10,782 bases of DNA from Sedimenticola sp. (lineage in GTDB: Bacteria > Pseudomonadota > Gammaproteobacteria > Chromatiales > Chromatiaceae): NCBI GenBank assembly GCA_030619405.1, contig JAUXBK010000071.1:1-10782 (forward strand), in the 5' to 3' direction. Position 1 is the first letter of the stretch, and the number at the start of each line of letters is the position of its first letter. The notes under the pieces were generated by a model that worked only from the letters and a program-made list of their open reading frames with translations, was not told where the DNA came from and ran no database searches. Positions 1 to 7,304 of the stretch are shown here, piece after piece. The position numbers and the translations under genes were made by a program.

Positions 1-2
1 CC

Positions 3-202
3 AGGCCTTTCAAGGTGCCTCATAGCTATCTAAATCAATAGAAGTTTCGTAGGGTGCGGTGAGCTTGCGAACCGCACCGGGGGAGGCTGCCCACCCTGAG
101 GTGGGTGCGGTTCGTTCCTCACCACACCCTACGGATCTGAGAGCTGTTTTATATTCCGGTTTTATCCTATATATTTCAGTGCGTTGACACCTTGAAAGGG
201 CT
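3..202. repeat. Nested inverted-repeat element downstream of xseA
   Basis: A perfect 12-bp inverted repeat, CCTTTCAAGGTG at 6-17 and CACCTTGAAAGG at 188-199, encloses about 170 bp. With one mismatch the arms extend to 15 bp (3-17 and 188-202). Inside lies a second, larger hairpin (48-133), followed by an AT-rich tract (about 140-187). The element ends 13 bp before the stop codon of xseA. No open frame inside looks like a gene. It may be a small non-autonomous mobile element, or an older repeat into which the inner hairpin was inserted. No target duplication could be judged because the left flank is only two bases. The palindrome is seen directly; mobility is inference. Confidence 0.6.
48..133. 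repeat. Inner hairpin repeat of the GTAGGGTGCGG type
   Basis: The left arm (48-78, beginning CGTAGGGTGCGGTGAG) and right arm (104-133, ending CACCACACCCTACG) are reverse complements except for one C/T difference and a short variable stretch in the middle. The apex carries a second small stem, CCCACC-CTGA-GGTGGG (90-105). GTAGGGTGCG-type hairpin repeats are common interspersed repeats in proteobacterial intergenic regions. In RNA this would be a very stable stem and could attenuate read-through from either side, but no T-run follows, so a canonical terminator is not claimed. Confidence 0.6.
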
Positions 203-215
203 GCTGTACTAGAAC

Positions 216-1577
216 CTAGAACCTGCTCCTTTCCACCCGACACAGCAGCACCCCCCGGGCCAGCAGTGTCTCCACCTGGTCGCCGGGGTGCACTTCCGTG
301 GCATCGAGCAGCACTTCCCGCCCGGGGAGCCGGCGGGTGATTGAGTAGCCCCGCTCCAAAGTGGCCAGCGGACTCAGGGCATGGAGGCTGCCGGCGGTGG
401 CCGCTACGCGCTGCCCCAGCCGTTGTACCCGATGCGCCTGCAGTTGCGCCAGTTGCTGCCGCAGTTGATCACAGCGCTGCTGCAGCCGCTGCAGCCGATG
501 GGCCGGCGTGTGTGCCTGGATTCGGGCGCTCAGGGTGGAGAGATGCTCCCGGATGCGCCGCTGCTGGTTGCGCTCTCCCTGGGCCAGCCGCTGCTCTAAC
601 TCGTCCAGTCGTTGCTGCTGCTGCAACAGCCGGCTCCCGGGGTGGCATCGGAGCAGCCGCTGCCCGGGGTTCTCCAGCCGCAGGGAGAGGTGCGTAATCT
701 GCTGCCTCATCTGCAGCCCCAGCCGACGTTCCAGGGCATCCAGCTTGCGGGTCACCTCCGCCTGGTCCGGGCTCACCATTTCCGCCGCCGCGGACGGGGT
801 GGCCGCCCGCCGGTCGGCCACGAAATCGGCGATGGTGAAGTCGATCTCGTGGCCCACCGCGGAGACGATAGGGAGCCGGGCCTGATAGATGGCGCGGGCC
901 AGCTGCTCGTCGTTGAAGGCCATCAGGTCCTCGATGGAGCCGCCACCCCGGGCCAGGATCAGCAGATCGCACTCGGCGCGCCGATCCGCCAGCCGGACCA
1001 TCTCCGCGATCTCCCCGGGTGCGTCCGCGCCCTGCACCGGGACCGGGTAGACCACCACCGGTATCGCCGGAAAACGGTGCCTCAGCACCCGCAGTATGTC
1101 CTGGATAGCGGCCCCGGCAGGGGAGGTGATAACGCCGATCCGGCGGGGAAAAAGAGGCAAAGGCTGTTTGTGGTCGGTGTCGAACAGCCCCTCTACGGCG
1201 AGCCGCCGCTTCAGCTCCTCGAACGCCTGCTGCAGTGCCCCCGCGCCGGCAGGCTCCATATGCTCCACCACCAGCTGGAACTCCCCGCGTGCCTCATACA
1301 ACCCCACCCGGGCCCGGATCAATACCTGCTGACCATTCTCCGGCTGGAAGCGGAGCCGCTGCCGTTTCATCCGGAACATGGCGCAGCGCACCTGGGCGGC
1401 CGGATCCTTGAGTGAGAAGTAGATGTGACCGGAAGAGGGGCGGGCCAGGTTGGAGATCTCCCCTCCCACCCAGAGCAGGGGAAAACTCCCCTCCAGCACC
1501 GACCGCACTTCGCTGTTGAGGCGGGAGACGGTGAAGATATCCCGCTGCTGCATAGAGTCCGGGGTGGGGCTGGGCAT
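216..1577 (-). CDS. xseA: Exodeoxyribonuclease VII large subunit
   Basis: XseA is the large, catalytic subunit of exonuclease VII, which degrades single-stranded DNA in both directions to oligonucleotides and acts with several copies of small XseB. Visible family marks, numbered from the chosen start: an N-terminal OB-fold region with SRLNSEV and GGEISNL and an SSGHIYFSLKD stretch (about 15-75), GVITSP (about 148-153), LARGGGSIEDL (about 208-218), SAVGHEIDFTIADFVADRRA (about 239-258), a long Gln/Arg-rich coiled-coil region, and LERGYSI near the C-terminus. The length of 453 aa matches the usual 450-460. The frame is open upstream to an ATG at 1661, but 1577 is preferred because AGGAGA (1588-1593, read on the minus strand) lies 10 nt upstream and the extra N-terminus is not family-like. 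The gene is divergent from guaB, as in other gammaproteobacteria. The direct repeat AGAACCT twice (211-224) overlaps its stop. Confidence 0.96.
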   Translation of the reverse strand: MPSPTPDSMQQRDIFTVSRLNSEVRSVLEGSFPLLWVGGEISNLARPSSGHIYFSLKDPAAQVRCAMFRMKRQRLRFQPENGQQVLIRARVGLYEARGEFQLVVEHMEPAGAGALQQAFEELKRRLAVEGLFDTDHKQPLPLFPRRIGVITSPAGAAIQDILRVLRHRFPAIPVVVYPVPVQGADAPGEIAEMVRLADRRAECDLLILARGGGSIEDLMAFNDEQLARAIYQARLPIVSAVGHEIDFTIADFVADRRAATPSAAAEMVSPDQAEVTRKLDALERRLGLQMRQQITHLSLRLENPGQRLLRCHPGSRLLQQQQRLDELEQRLAQGERNQQRRIREHLSTLSARIQAHTPAHRLQRLQQRCDQLRQQLAQLQAHRVQRLGQRVAATAGSLHALSPLATLERGYSITRRLPGREVLLDATEVHPGDQVETLLARGVLLCRVERSRF

Positions 1578-1619
1578 CTGATCGGATTCTCCTGGATCGC
1601 GAAAAAAACGATTGGCCAG

Positions 1620-1648
1620 TTTACCCGGAAAGCCGCAAATTTTATAAT
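1620..1648 (+). promoter_or_regulatory. Sigma70-type promoter for guaB-guaA
   Basis: A -35-like TTTACC (1620-1625) and a perfect -10 TATAAT (1643-1648) are separated by 17 bp. They point at guaB and predict transcription starting near 1655, with a leader of about 30 nt. The 107-bp gap between xseA and guaB must also hold the xseA promoter; a TATAAA-like sequence overlaps the same -10 on the other strand, so the two may compete. This is sequence match only. Confidence 0.65.
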
Positions 1649-1684
1649 GCATGGTTTCCACTCGTCCTGGGGGATAAACAAATT

Positions 1685-3148
1685 ATGCGTCTGCTCGAGG
1701 AAGCCCTGACTTTCGATGATGTACTGCTCGTCCCGGCCCACTCCACGGTTCTGCCCAAGGATGTAGACCTGCGGACCCGCCTCACCCGGGAGATCAGCCT
1801 CAATATCCCCCTGATCTCCGCCGCTATGGACACAGTGACTGAGGCCCGCTTCGCCATTGCCCTGGCGCTGGAGGGGGGGATCGGCATCGTCCACAAGAAC
1901 CTGACCCCGGCCCAGCAGGCCCAGCAGATACGCGGCGTCAAGAAGTACGAGAGCGGGGTTATCCGGGAACCCATCACCGTTACCCCCGACACCAGCATCT
2001 TCGAGGTGATGGAGATCACCCGGGCCCACGACATCTCCGGTGTGCCGGTCACCGAGGGTGAGCAGCTGGTGGGTATCGTCACCGCCCGTGATCTGCGCTT
2101 CGAGACCCGCATGAGCGATAGCGTGGCCTCCATCATGACCCCGAAAGAGAAGCTGGTCACGGTCCAGGAGGGGGCGAGCCGGGCGGAGGTGGTCGATCTG
2201 CTGCACCGGCACCGGATCGAAAAGGTGCTGGTAGTCAACGATGCGTTCGAGCTGCGCGGCATGATCACGGTGAAGGATATCCAGAAGGCGAAAGAGAACC
2301 CCAACGCCTGCCGGGACGAACACGAGCGGCTGCGGGTGGGTGCGGCGGTGGGCACCGGCAAGGGGACCGAGGAGCGGGTCGAGGCGTTGGTCGACGCCGG
2401 CGTCGATGTGGTGGTGGTGGACACCGCCCACGGCCACTCCCAGGGGGTACTGGACCGGGTGGTCTGGGTTAAGCAACAGTTCCCGGATATGCAGGTGATC
2501 GGCGGCAACATCGCCACCGCAGCGGGGGCCAGGGCGTTGGTGGATGCGGGTGCCGATGCGGTCAAAGTGGGTATCGGGCCAGGCTCCATCTGCACCACCC
2601 GGATGGTGGCCGGGGTCGGTGTGCCCCAGGTGACCGCCGTCTCCAACGTGGCGCGGGAGCTGGCCAAGGACGGCATGCCCCTGATCGCGGACGGTGGCCT
2701 GCGTTACTCCGGTGACATCGCCAAGATAATCGCCGCCGGCGCCTGGTCGGTGATGCTCGGCGGGCTGTTTGCCGGTACCGACGAGGCACCGGGCGAGGTG
2801 GAGATTTTCCAGGGCCGCTCCTACAAGTCTTATCGCGGCATGGGTTCGCTCGGGGCCATGGCCGGCGCCCAGGGCTCCAGCGACCGCTACTTCCAGGACA
2901 CCACGGAAAAGGAGAAGCTGGTGCCGGAGGGGATCGAGGGCCGGGTACCCTACAAGGGCACCATGCTCAACATCGTCTACCAGCTGATCGGCGGCATCCG
3001 CTCCAGCATGGGCTACACCGGCTGTGCCAGCATCCAGGAGATGCGCACCAAGCCGCAGTTCGTGCGGATCACCGGCGCGGGCATGACCGAATCCCACGTG
3101 CACGATGTGACCATCACCAAAGAGGCCCCGAACTACCGTCGGGACTGA
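1685..3148 (+). CDS. guaB: Inosine-5'-monophosphate dehydrogenase
   Basis: GuaB oxidises IMP to XMP with NAD+, the first committed and rate-limiting step of guanine nucleotide synthesis, in the cytoplasm. The 487-aa protein is the usual length. Visible marks: the N-terminal start TFDDVLLVPAHS, a TIM barrel interrupted by a paired CBS module (about 93-202, with GVIREPITV and SIMTPKEKLVTV), the phosphate and catalytic loop GIGPGSICTTR with the catalytic cysteine at residue 303, the IMP-binding DGGLRYSGDI (about 336-345), YRGMGSLGAM (383-392), and the flap Arg-Tyr pair (401-402, DRYF). The ATG at 1685 follows a GGGGGA stretch about 10 nt upstream and begins exactly where the family begins. It is the first gene of an apparent guaB-guaA operon, with a 73-bp gap to guaA. 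All catalytic residues I can check are present. Confidence 0.98.
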   Translation: MRLLEEALTFDDVLLVPAHSTVLPKDVDLRTRLTREISLNIPLISAAMDTVTEARFAIALALEGGIGIVHKNLTPAQQAQQIRGVKKYESGVIREPITVTPDTSIFEVMEITRAHDISGVPVTEGEQLVGIVTARDLRFETRMSDSVASIMTPKEKLVTVQEGASRAEVVDLLHRHRIEKVLVVNDAFELRGMITVKDIQKAKENPNACRDEHERLRVGAAVGTGKGTEERVEALVDAGVDVVVVDTAHGHSQGVLDRVVWVKQQFPDMQVIGGNIATAAGARALVDAGADAVKVGIGPGSICTTRMVAGVGVPQVTAVSNVARELAKDGMPLIADGGLRYSGDIAKIIAAGAWSVMLGGLFAGTDEAPGEVEIFQGRSYKSYRGMGSLGAMAGAQGSSDRYFQDTTEKEKLVPEGIEGRVPYKGTMLNIVYQLIGGIRSSMGYTGCASIQEMRTKPQFVRITGAGMTESHVHDVTITKEAPNYRRD

Positions 3149-3221
3149 ATCTGCTGGCGTTGCTTTTTCACCACCACCTTTTGCGTCTCTTCACCGAACA
3201 GAAGACTGAATGGAAGTATCG

Positions 3222-4802
3222 ATGACCGCACCGGATATTCACGCCTATCGCATCCTGATTCTGGATTTCGGATCCCAGTACACCCAGCTGATCGCCCGCC
3301 GGGTGCGGGAGGCGGGGGTCTACTGCGAGATCTGGCCCTACGACAACTGCGAGGAGGCGATCCGCCGCCACCACCCCACCGGCATCATCCTCTCTGGGGG
3401 ACCGGAGACGGTGACCGCCGACGATACCCCACGGGTGCCCCAGCTGGTGTTCGAGATGGGGGTGCCGGTGCTCGGCATCTGCTACGGCATGCAGGCGATG
3501 GCCGCCCAGCTGGGCGGCCGGGTGGCCCCCTCCGAGTCCCATGAGTACGGCTACGCCCAGGTGCGCGCCCGTGGCCACTCCCGACTGCTGAAGGATATCG
3601 AGGACCATACCAGCCCCGAGGGCTACGGCCTGCTGGACGTCTGGATGAGTCACGGTGACCGGGTGGAGGAGCTGCCGGCCGGGTTTCATGTCATCGCCGA
3701 GACCGCGAACGCCCCGCTGGCGGGGATGGCGGACGAGGAGCGGTACTTTTATGGCCTGCAGTTCCACCCGGAGGTGACCCATACCCGCCAGGGGCAGCGC
3801 ATCATCGAACACTTTCTGTTCCAGATCTGCGGCTGCGAGGCGCTCTGGACCGCTGGGCAGATCATCGAGGACAGCATCCGGCGGGTGCGGGTGCAGGTGC
3901 AGGGAGACAAGGTACTGCTGGGCCTCTCCGGTGGCGTCGACTCTTCGGTGGTGGCGGCACTGCTGCATCGGGCCATCGGTAACCAGCTCACCTGTGTCTT
4001 CGTGGACAACGGTCTGTTGCGGCTGCGCGAGGGCGACCAGGTGATGGCCACCTTTGCCGAGCACATGGGGGTGAAAGTGATCCGGGTGGATGCGGAGCAG
4101 CGTTTTCTCGACGCTCTGGCAGGGGAGGTGGACCCGGAGCGGAAACGCAAGATCATCGGTAACCTCTTCATCGAGATCTTCGAGGAGGAGGCGGAGCGGC
4201 TGGAGGCAGTGGATTACCTGGCTCAGGGCACCATCTACCCGGATGTGATCGAATCCGCCGGCGCCAAGTCGGGCAAGGCCCATGTGATCAAGTCTCACCA
4301 CAACGTGGGTGGCCTGCCGGCGTACATGAAGCTGCAGCTGGTGGAACCCCTGCGGGAGCTGTTTAAGGATGAGGTGCGCAAGATCGGGGTGGAGCTCGGG
4401 CTCCCCTCCGAGATGGTCTACCGCCATCCCTTCCCGGGCCCGGGCCTGGGGGTGCGGATACTGGGTGAGGTGAAGAAAACCTATGCCGATATCCTGCGTC
4501 AGGCAGATCACATCTTCATCGAAGAGCTGCGCAACCACGACCTCTACGATCAGGTGAGCCAGGCTTTCGCCGTCTTCCTGCCGGTGCGCTCGGTGGGGGT
4601 GGTGGGGGATGCCCGTCAGTACGACTACGTGGTCTCGTTGCGCGCGGTGGAGACGGTGGACTTCATGACCGCCCGCTCGGCCCACCTGCCGTTCGAGTTC
4701 CTGGACCTGGTCTCCCGCCGCATCATCAATGAGGTAAAGGGGATCTCCCGGGTGGCTTACGACATCTCCGGAAAACCTCCCGCCACCATCGAGTGGGAGT
4801 AA
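3222..4802 (+). CDS. guaA: GMP synthase (glutamine-hydrolysing)
   Basis: GuaA converts XMP to GMP using ATP and ammonia taken from glutamine, completing the step started by GuaB. Domains are in the usual order. The class I glutamine amidotransferase domain has the nucleophile in GICYGMQ (Cys87 from the chosen start) and the His/Glu partners in LQFHPEV (His182, Glu184). The ATP pyrophosphatase domain has the P-loop-like SGGVDSS (about 236-242), and the C-terminal dimerisation domain ends in PPATIEWE. The length of 526 aa matches the family. An earlier in-frame ATG at 3210 would add four residues, but GGAAG (3212-3216) lies 5 nt before the ATG at 3222, so 3222 is preferred. It is probably co-transcribed with guaB, and it converges on the hipA gene with only 13 bp between stop codons. 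No obvious terminator lies in that gap. Confidence 0.98.
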   Translation: MTAPDIHAYRILILDFGSQYTQLIARRVREAGVYCEIWPYDNCEEAIRRHHPTGIILSGGPETVTADDTPRVPQLVFEMGVPVLGICYGMQAMAAQLGGRVAPSESHEYGYAQVRARGHSRLLKDIEDHTSPEGYGLLDVWMSHGDRVEELPAGFHVIAETANAPLAGMADEERYFYGLQFHPEVTHTRQGQRIIEHFLFQICGCEALWTAGQIIEDSIRRVRVQVQGDKVLLGLSGGVDSSVVAALLHRAIGNQLTCVFVDNGLLRLREGDQVMATFAEHMGVKVIRVDAEQRFLDALAGEVDPERKRKIIGNLFIEIFEEEAERLEAVDYLAQGTIYPDVIESAGAKSGKAHVIKSHHNVGGLPAYMKLQLVEPLRELFKDEVRKIGVELGLPSEMVYRHPFPGPGLGVRILGEVKKTYADILRQADHIFIEELRNHDLYDQVSQAFAVFLPVRSVGVVGDARQYDYVVSLRAVETVDFMTARSAHLPFEFLDLVSRRIINEVKGISRVAYDISGKPPATIEWE

Positions 4803-4815
4803 GGGGTACACCAAG

Positions 4816-6069
4816 CTACTGCTTCGCGCTCCGCCGGCACTGTGTAGTGGCGACTTTTTCGATGCGTTGCAGCGCCGGATAGGCGCCGTAACGTGCCTCG
4901 AATTCTTCCCGCACGGGGCCGTGTTTCTTTTGCAGAGTGGCCGCGGTCTCTCGTACCAGATTGTGTAGGAATTTCGGCCGCACATCACATTGCCCGGCAA
5001 GTGCCTCCCAGTGGTTTGGCGTGATCACACCGGGATTGCGCTCTCCGCCGACATCGAAGGCGAGATGGTAGGCGATGCGTTCGATGACACGGGTACACAC
5101 CAGGTCATAGAACGGTGCCAGGCGCGTCGCGTCATCGGGCCAATGCAACAGGGAGAGATTCTTGGCATGTCCATCCGAGTTGCCGGCCAGCACGTTGAAA
5201 ACTTGCCAGCGCAGCAGGTGTTGCACGTCGATGGCCGGCTCGCTGGAAGCCTCTTGCACCAGGCGGTAGCACTGCGCGAAGGACGGCCCGCCGTGTTCCT
5301 GGTATTTCCTCTCGTGCCCGTAACCCAGGGCCTGACAGAAATCCTCCTGATGCAGCCGCTGCACCTCGCCGCGTTCATCCCATAAGCGGTCATAGCGGGC
5401 GATCTGCGCATAGCGAGTCCGCCCAATGGTGCGCAAGGCGATGTCCACGACGGGCAAGCCGATGGCCGCGGCCAGTTGTGTGGTGAAGGTCTCGTAGGCG
5501 GGCAGATGACGGTAGTCGGCCAGTTCGAACTTCAGGATGTGGCTGGACGGCGCTTCGCCCTGCGGCAGAAAATAGTGATCGTCGCGCACCAGTACCGGGC
5601 ACTTGTCCTGCGCGCCGGCGAGCGATTGCCGCGGCCGCTCGTCCGCCGGCCAGGCCGCATAGATCTGCCCCCGCCGCGCGGCCAGGTCGGTCAGGTCCTT
5701 CTCCGTCAGCGGACGGTAGTGCCGCTGCCCCGATGGCTCTTGCTCTACGGACAGAATCGACAGCGCGCCGGCGCACTCGCCGCCGATGGCGCGCAGCAGG
5801 TCGAAATCCGTATTTGGCAGCTTGAGGTCGCGGACAATGTGTTCGCGCACTGCCCCCTCGGGCAGCAGGTTGGCGAACCAGCGCTGAGCGCGGCCTTCTT
5901 CAGGGGCGAACTCGTCGGCCACCAGCGGCAGGGAACGGGAGACGGCGAAGCCGCCGCTGGCGATCCACGCGGGATCGTAGCGAAACCCGATGGCCCCGGC
6001 CGTATTGCGCCAAATCTGACCGGCCAGGCGCTGCTCGTGCCAGACATTGAGTGTGTCGGGGCCGCTCAC
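4816..6069 (-). CDS. hipA: HipA-type serine/threonine kinase toxin of a type II toxin-antitoxin pair
   Basis: HipA-family toxins are phosphatidylinositol-3/4-kinase-like Ser/Thr kinases; in E. coli HipA phosphorylates glutamyl-tRNA synthetase, which stalls translation and favours persistence. In this 417-aa protein the N-terminal couple domain (about 5-105, with RWFANLLPEGAVRE) is followed by the HipA C-terminal kinase domain. Visible key positions: SLAGAQDK (149-156), whose serine aligns with the autophosphorylated Ser150 of E. coli HipA; HILK (177-180) with the ATP-contacting lysine; RYDR (225-228); RLHQEDFCQALG (238-249); the catalytic loop NSDGHAKN (297-304, Asp299); and the metal-binding YDL (321-323, Asp322). 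All key residues are intact, so the kinase is predicted active. The start is GTG at 6069, overlapping the antitoxin stop by 4 nt (GTGA), which implies translational coupling. The substrate here cannot be predicted. Confidence 0.93.
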   Translation of the reverse strand: MSGPDTLNVWHEQRLAGQIWRNTAGAIGFRYDPAWIASGGFAVSRSLPLVADEFAPEEGRAQRWFANLLPEGAVREHIVRDLKLPNTDFDLLRAIGGECAGALSILSVEQEPSGQRHYRPLTEKDLTDLAARRGQIYAAWPADERPRQSLAGAQDKCPVLVRDDHYFLPQGEAPSSHILKFELADYRHLPAYETFTTQLAAAIGLPVVDIALRTIGRTRYAQIARYDRLWDERGEVQRLHQEDFCQALGYGHERKYQEHGGPSFAQCYRLVQEASSEPAIDVQHLLRWQVFNVLAGNSDGHAKNLSLLHWPDDATRLAPFYDLVCTRVIERIAYHLAFDVGGERNPGVITPNHWEALAGQCDVRPKFLHNLVRETAATLQKKHGPVREEFEARYGAYPALQRIEKVATTQCRRSAKQ

Positions 6070-6350
6070 GTGGGTTTCTTACTGGTCTTGCCGGTACGGC
6101 GATCCGGCGTCGACCACCCGCGCGGCTGGATGATGACCTCCAGGCCCAGGGTGCGCAGTGCCTTCAGGACCTTGCCGATCTCGGCTGTCTCCTTGCCCCG
6201 TTCGAATTCCGACAGGAAGCGCGTGCTAAAGTTGCCTAGCCCGGAGACCGTCTCCAGCGTCAGGCGTCGCTGCTTGCGATGGGTGCGCGCCAGACGGCCG
6301 AGCTCCTCGGCGGTCTGGACCGCACCGTAATTGATGTCTTCCTGCGTCAT
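6066..6350 (-). CDS. hipB: HipB-type antitoxin, XRE-family DNA-binding repressor
   Basis: HipB antitoxins bind HipA and repress their own operon through a helix-turn-helix dimer. This 94-aa protein has an XRE/Cro-like HTH over about residues 15-72, with LGRLARTHRKQRRLTLE, then GLGNFSTRFLSEFERGK (recognition-helix region) and the typical KVLKALRTLGLEV ending. The basic tail (DRRTGKTSKKPT) resembles the flexible C-terminus of HipB that is open to proteolysis. An in-frame GTG at 6356 would add two residues, but AGGGG (6358-6362 on the minus strand) sits 7 nt before the ATG at 6350 and only 1 nt before the GTG, so 6350 is chosen. It is the first gene of the hipBA operon, directly downstream of the palindromic operators described separately. 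Confidence 0.92.
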   Translation of the reverse strand: MTQEDINYGAVQTAEELGRLARTHRKQRRLTLETVSGLGNFSTRFLSEFERGKETAEIGKVLKALRTLGLEVIIQPRGWSTPDRRTGKTSKKPT

Positions 6351-6370
6351 GGCCACGCCCCTGAAAAAGA

Positions 6371-6382
6371 TACCGTACGGTA
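6371..6382. promoter_or_regulatory. hipBA operator O1
   Basis: TACCGTACGGTA is a perfect 12-bp palindrome. It overlaps the predicted start of transcription of hipBA and lies 20 bp before the hipB start codon. E. coli HipB binds a palindrome of the TATCC-N8-GGATA type; this site has a different, gapless half-site (TACCG/CGGTA) but the same kind of symmetry. HipB binding is inferred from position and from the repeated copies. Confidence 0.7.
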
Positions 6383-6383
6383 A

Positions 6384-6412
6384 AAATTAGCAGCTTTATT
6401 GGGTGATGGCAA
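6384..6412 (-). promoter_or_regulatory. Predicted hipBA promoter between operators
   Basis: Read on the minus strand, TTGCCA (6407-6412) is a 5/6 match to the -35 consensus and is followed after 17 bp by the weaker -10 TAATTT (6384-6389). Transcription would start near 6377, inside operator O1, giving a leader of about 27 nt to the hipB ATG. Operator O2 lies just upstream of the -35. This bracketing is what an autorepressed toxin-antitoxin promoter should look like; the assignment is from sequence only. Confidence 0.55.
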
Positions 6413-6420
6413 GAAAAATA

Positions 6421-6433
6421 TACCGTACGTGAT
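6421..6433. promoter_or_regulatory. hipBA operator O2
   Basis: TACCGTACGTGAT keeps one perfect O1 half-site (TACCGTACG) and a degenerate second half. Its centre is 50 bp from O1, just upstream of the predicted -35. It is the exact 13-bp reverse complement of O3. Confidence 0.65.
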
Positions 6434-6470
6434 AAAGTACAGGTGTGCCACCGGCCGAAATCTCAAAACG

Positions 6471-6483
6471 ATCACGTACGGTA
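6471..6483. promoter_or_regulatory. hipBA operator O3
   Basis: ATCACGTACGGTA is the exact reverse complement of O2, with its centre about 51 bp further upstream. The O2-O3 pair therefore forms a large inverted repeat around 37 bp of spacer. The nearly regular 50/51-bp spacing puts the three sites close to the same face of the helix, compatible with co-operative or looping repression. Confidence 0.6.
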
Positions 6484-7304
6484 AAAAACGTGGTTCGGCG
6501 TTGAGATGTCTGGCGTCCAGTGCGATAGACTGTATGGATGTCCAGCTTCCCGTTTCCGTTGCGCTTCCTGTTCGCCAGCCGTCCGGACGTCATGGGCCAG
6601 TGTCGGAAAAGCGGTTAACGCTCACCCGAATGGCAACATTCGCTACGACGTGAAGGGATTCACGAGTGTCGCGAGCGCATGGAAGCACTGGAGCGACCTA
6701 ACTGAAAACGCCTTACAAGGACGGTACCAGCCACCGCTGCCGGCCACGGAAGGGCGAAGCCCGAGGCCGGTAGTCCCCGGTAGGCGCCAGCTGCTGACGG
6801 TAAACTACCGTTGGACCTGAGCAAAAAGGGCGTTTATTCTTCCTATACTCCAACGGGACTCATGCTGCAGATCAGGTTATGCTTCTTGAGGAAGTACTGG
6901 TGCTCGTCACTGGTAAAATTAATGTGCAAATATCAATAACAATTCCGACAATGGTATTTTTCATGGTATTGACACTTACGGCTACCGGAAAACCCTCGCC
7001 AATATTGGACTTTTGCGGGCTATTTGCAATCGAGTGGGAGTGACCTGGCAACGGCAGGTATTGACTGGCATTAACCGTCTATGTAGAAGGATTTGCCCTC
7101 ACAACGCTACGACTTACCCCTTTCGTGGCCGTTCAGTTGGCTCTGGCTTGGGGCGTAAAAATGGTGGAAGGCGGTTTTCTCGTTCTGAGGGCATGCTTTG
7201 TAGTTCGGAACTCAAAAAATAAAACTCCGGATTCATTACTGACTTTCGTCAGGGGATGAATTGCTCAGGGACAGTACCCGAATTCTGACCCCAAGATTGG
7301 CTAA
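6484..7304. other. Gene-poor stretch between hipBA and the IS5-like element
   Basis: I find no gene I can defend here. The longest frame on the plus strand (6506-6820, 104 codons) is Arg/Pro/Ser-rich, lacks a ribosome-binding site and overlaps strong stem-loops. A 54-codon frame (6879-7043, ATG start, weak Shine-Dalgarno) has a hydrophobic stretch around ISITIPTMVFFMVLTLT and might be a tiny membrane peptide. A TTG-started frame (7013-7222) is highly basic and unfamiliar. The stretch also holds a structured patch (6705-6835), a small hairpin CTGAC-TTTC-GTCAG (7238-7251 region) and a repeat-like motif CAGGGACAGTACCC with a following CTGACCCC (7267-7292). It may be the remains of an inserted element. 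Confidence 0.5.
6705..6835. other. Self-complementary, possibly structured, patch
   Basis: Several nested pairings are visible: AAACGCC (6706-6712) with GGCGTTT (6829-6835) as outer arms; CCGGCC (6740-6745) with GGCCGG (6765-6770); within it GGGC-GAA-GCCC (about 6752-6762); and ACGGTA-AAC-TACCGT (6797-6811). ACGGTA at 6721-6726 could pair instead with TACCGT at 6806-6811. This could be a structured RNA, an element end or simply a GC-rich repeat. I do not recognise it as any known RNA family, and no promoter is evident. Confidence 0.35.

Noticed and set aside
612..1415. Plus-strand frames opposite xseA
   Set aside because: They are shadows of xseA on the other strand; xseA motifs are unambiguous.
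1367..3103. A 578-codon minus-strand open frame antisense to guaB
   Set aside because: It is His/Gly/Asp-rich, low in family-like features and exactly opposite a certain guaB; long antisense frames are expected in GC-rich coding DNA.
3168..5000. A 610-codon minus-strand open frame antisense to guaA
   Set aside because: Same reason: it mirrors guaA codon composition (His/Leu/Gln-rich) and would overlap the 3' end of hipA.
5476..6330. A 284-codon plus-strand open frame across hipA and hipB
   Set aside because: It lies opposite two well-supported genes and has no recognisable domain.
6501..6529. A plus-strand promoter TTGAGA-N17-GATAGA beyond O3
   Set aside because: The -10 matches only 3 of 6 positions and no convincing gene follows.
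6797..6811. ACGGTA-AAC-TACCGT as a fourth hipBA operator
   Set aside because: The half-sites face the opposite way from O1-O3 and are separated by 3 bp, and it is more than 300 bp from O3; better explained as part of a stem-loop.
6480..6840. An integron attC site or group II intron remnant
   Set aside because: No paired RYYYAAC/GTTRRRY core sites in the right arrangement and no domain V-like sequence; the CACGTACGGT string belongs to operator O3.
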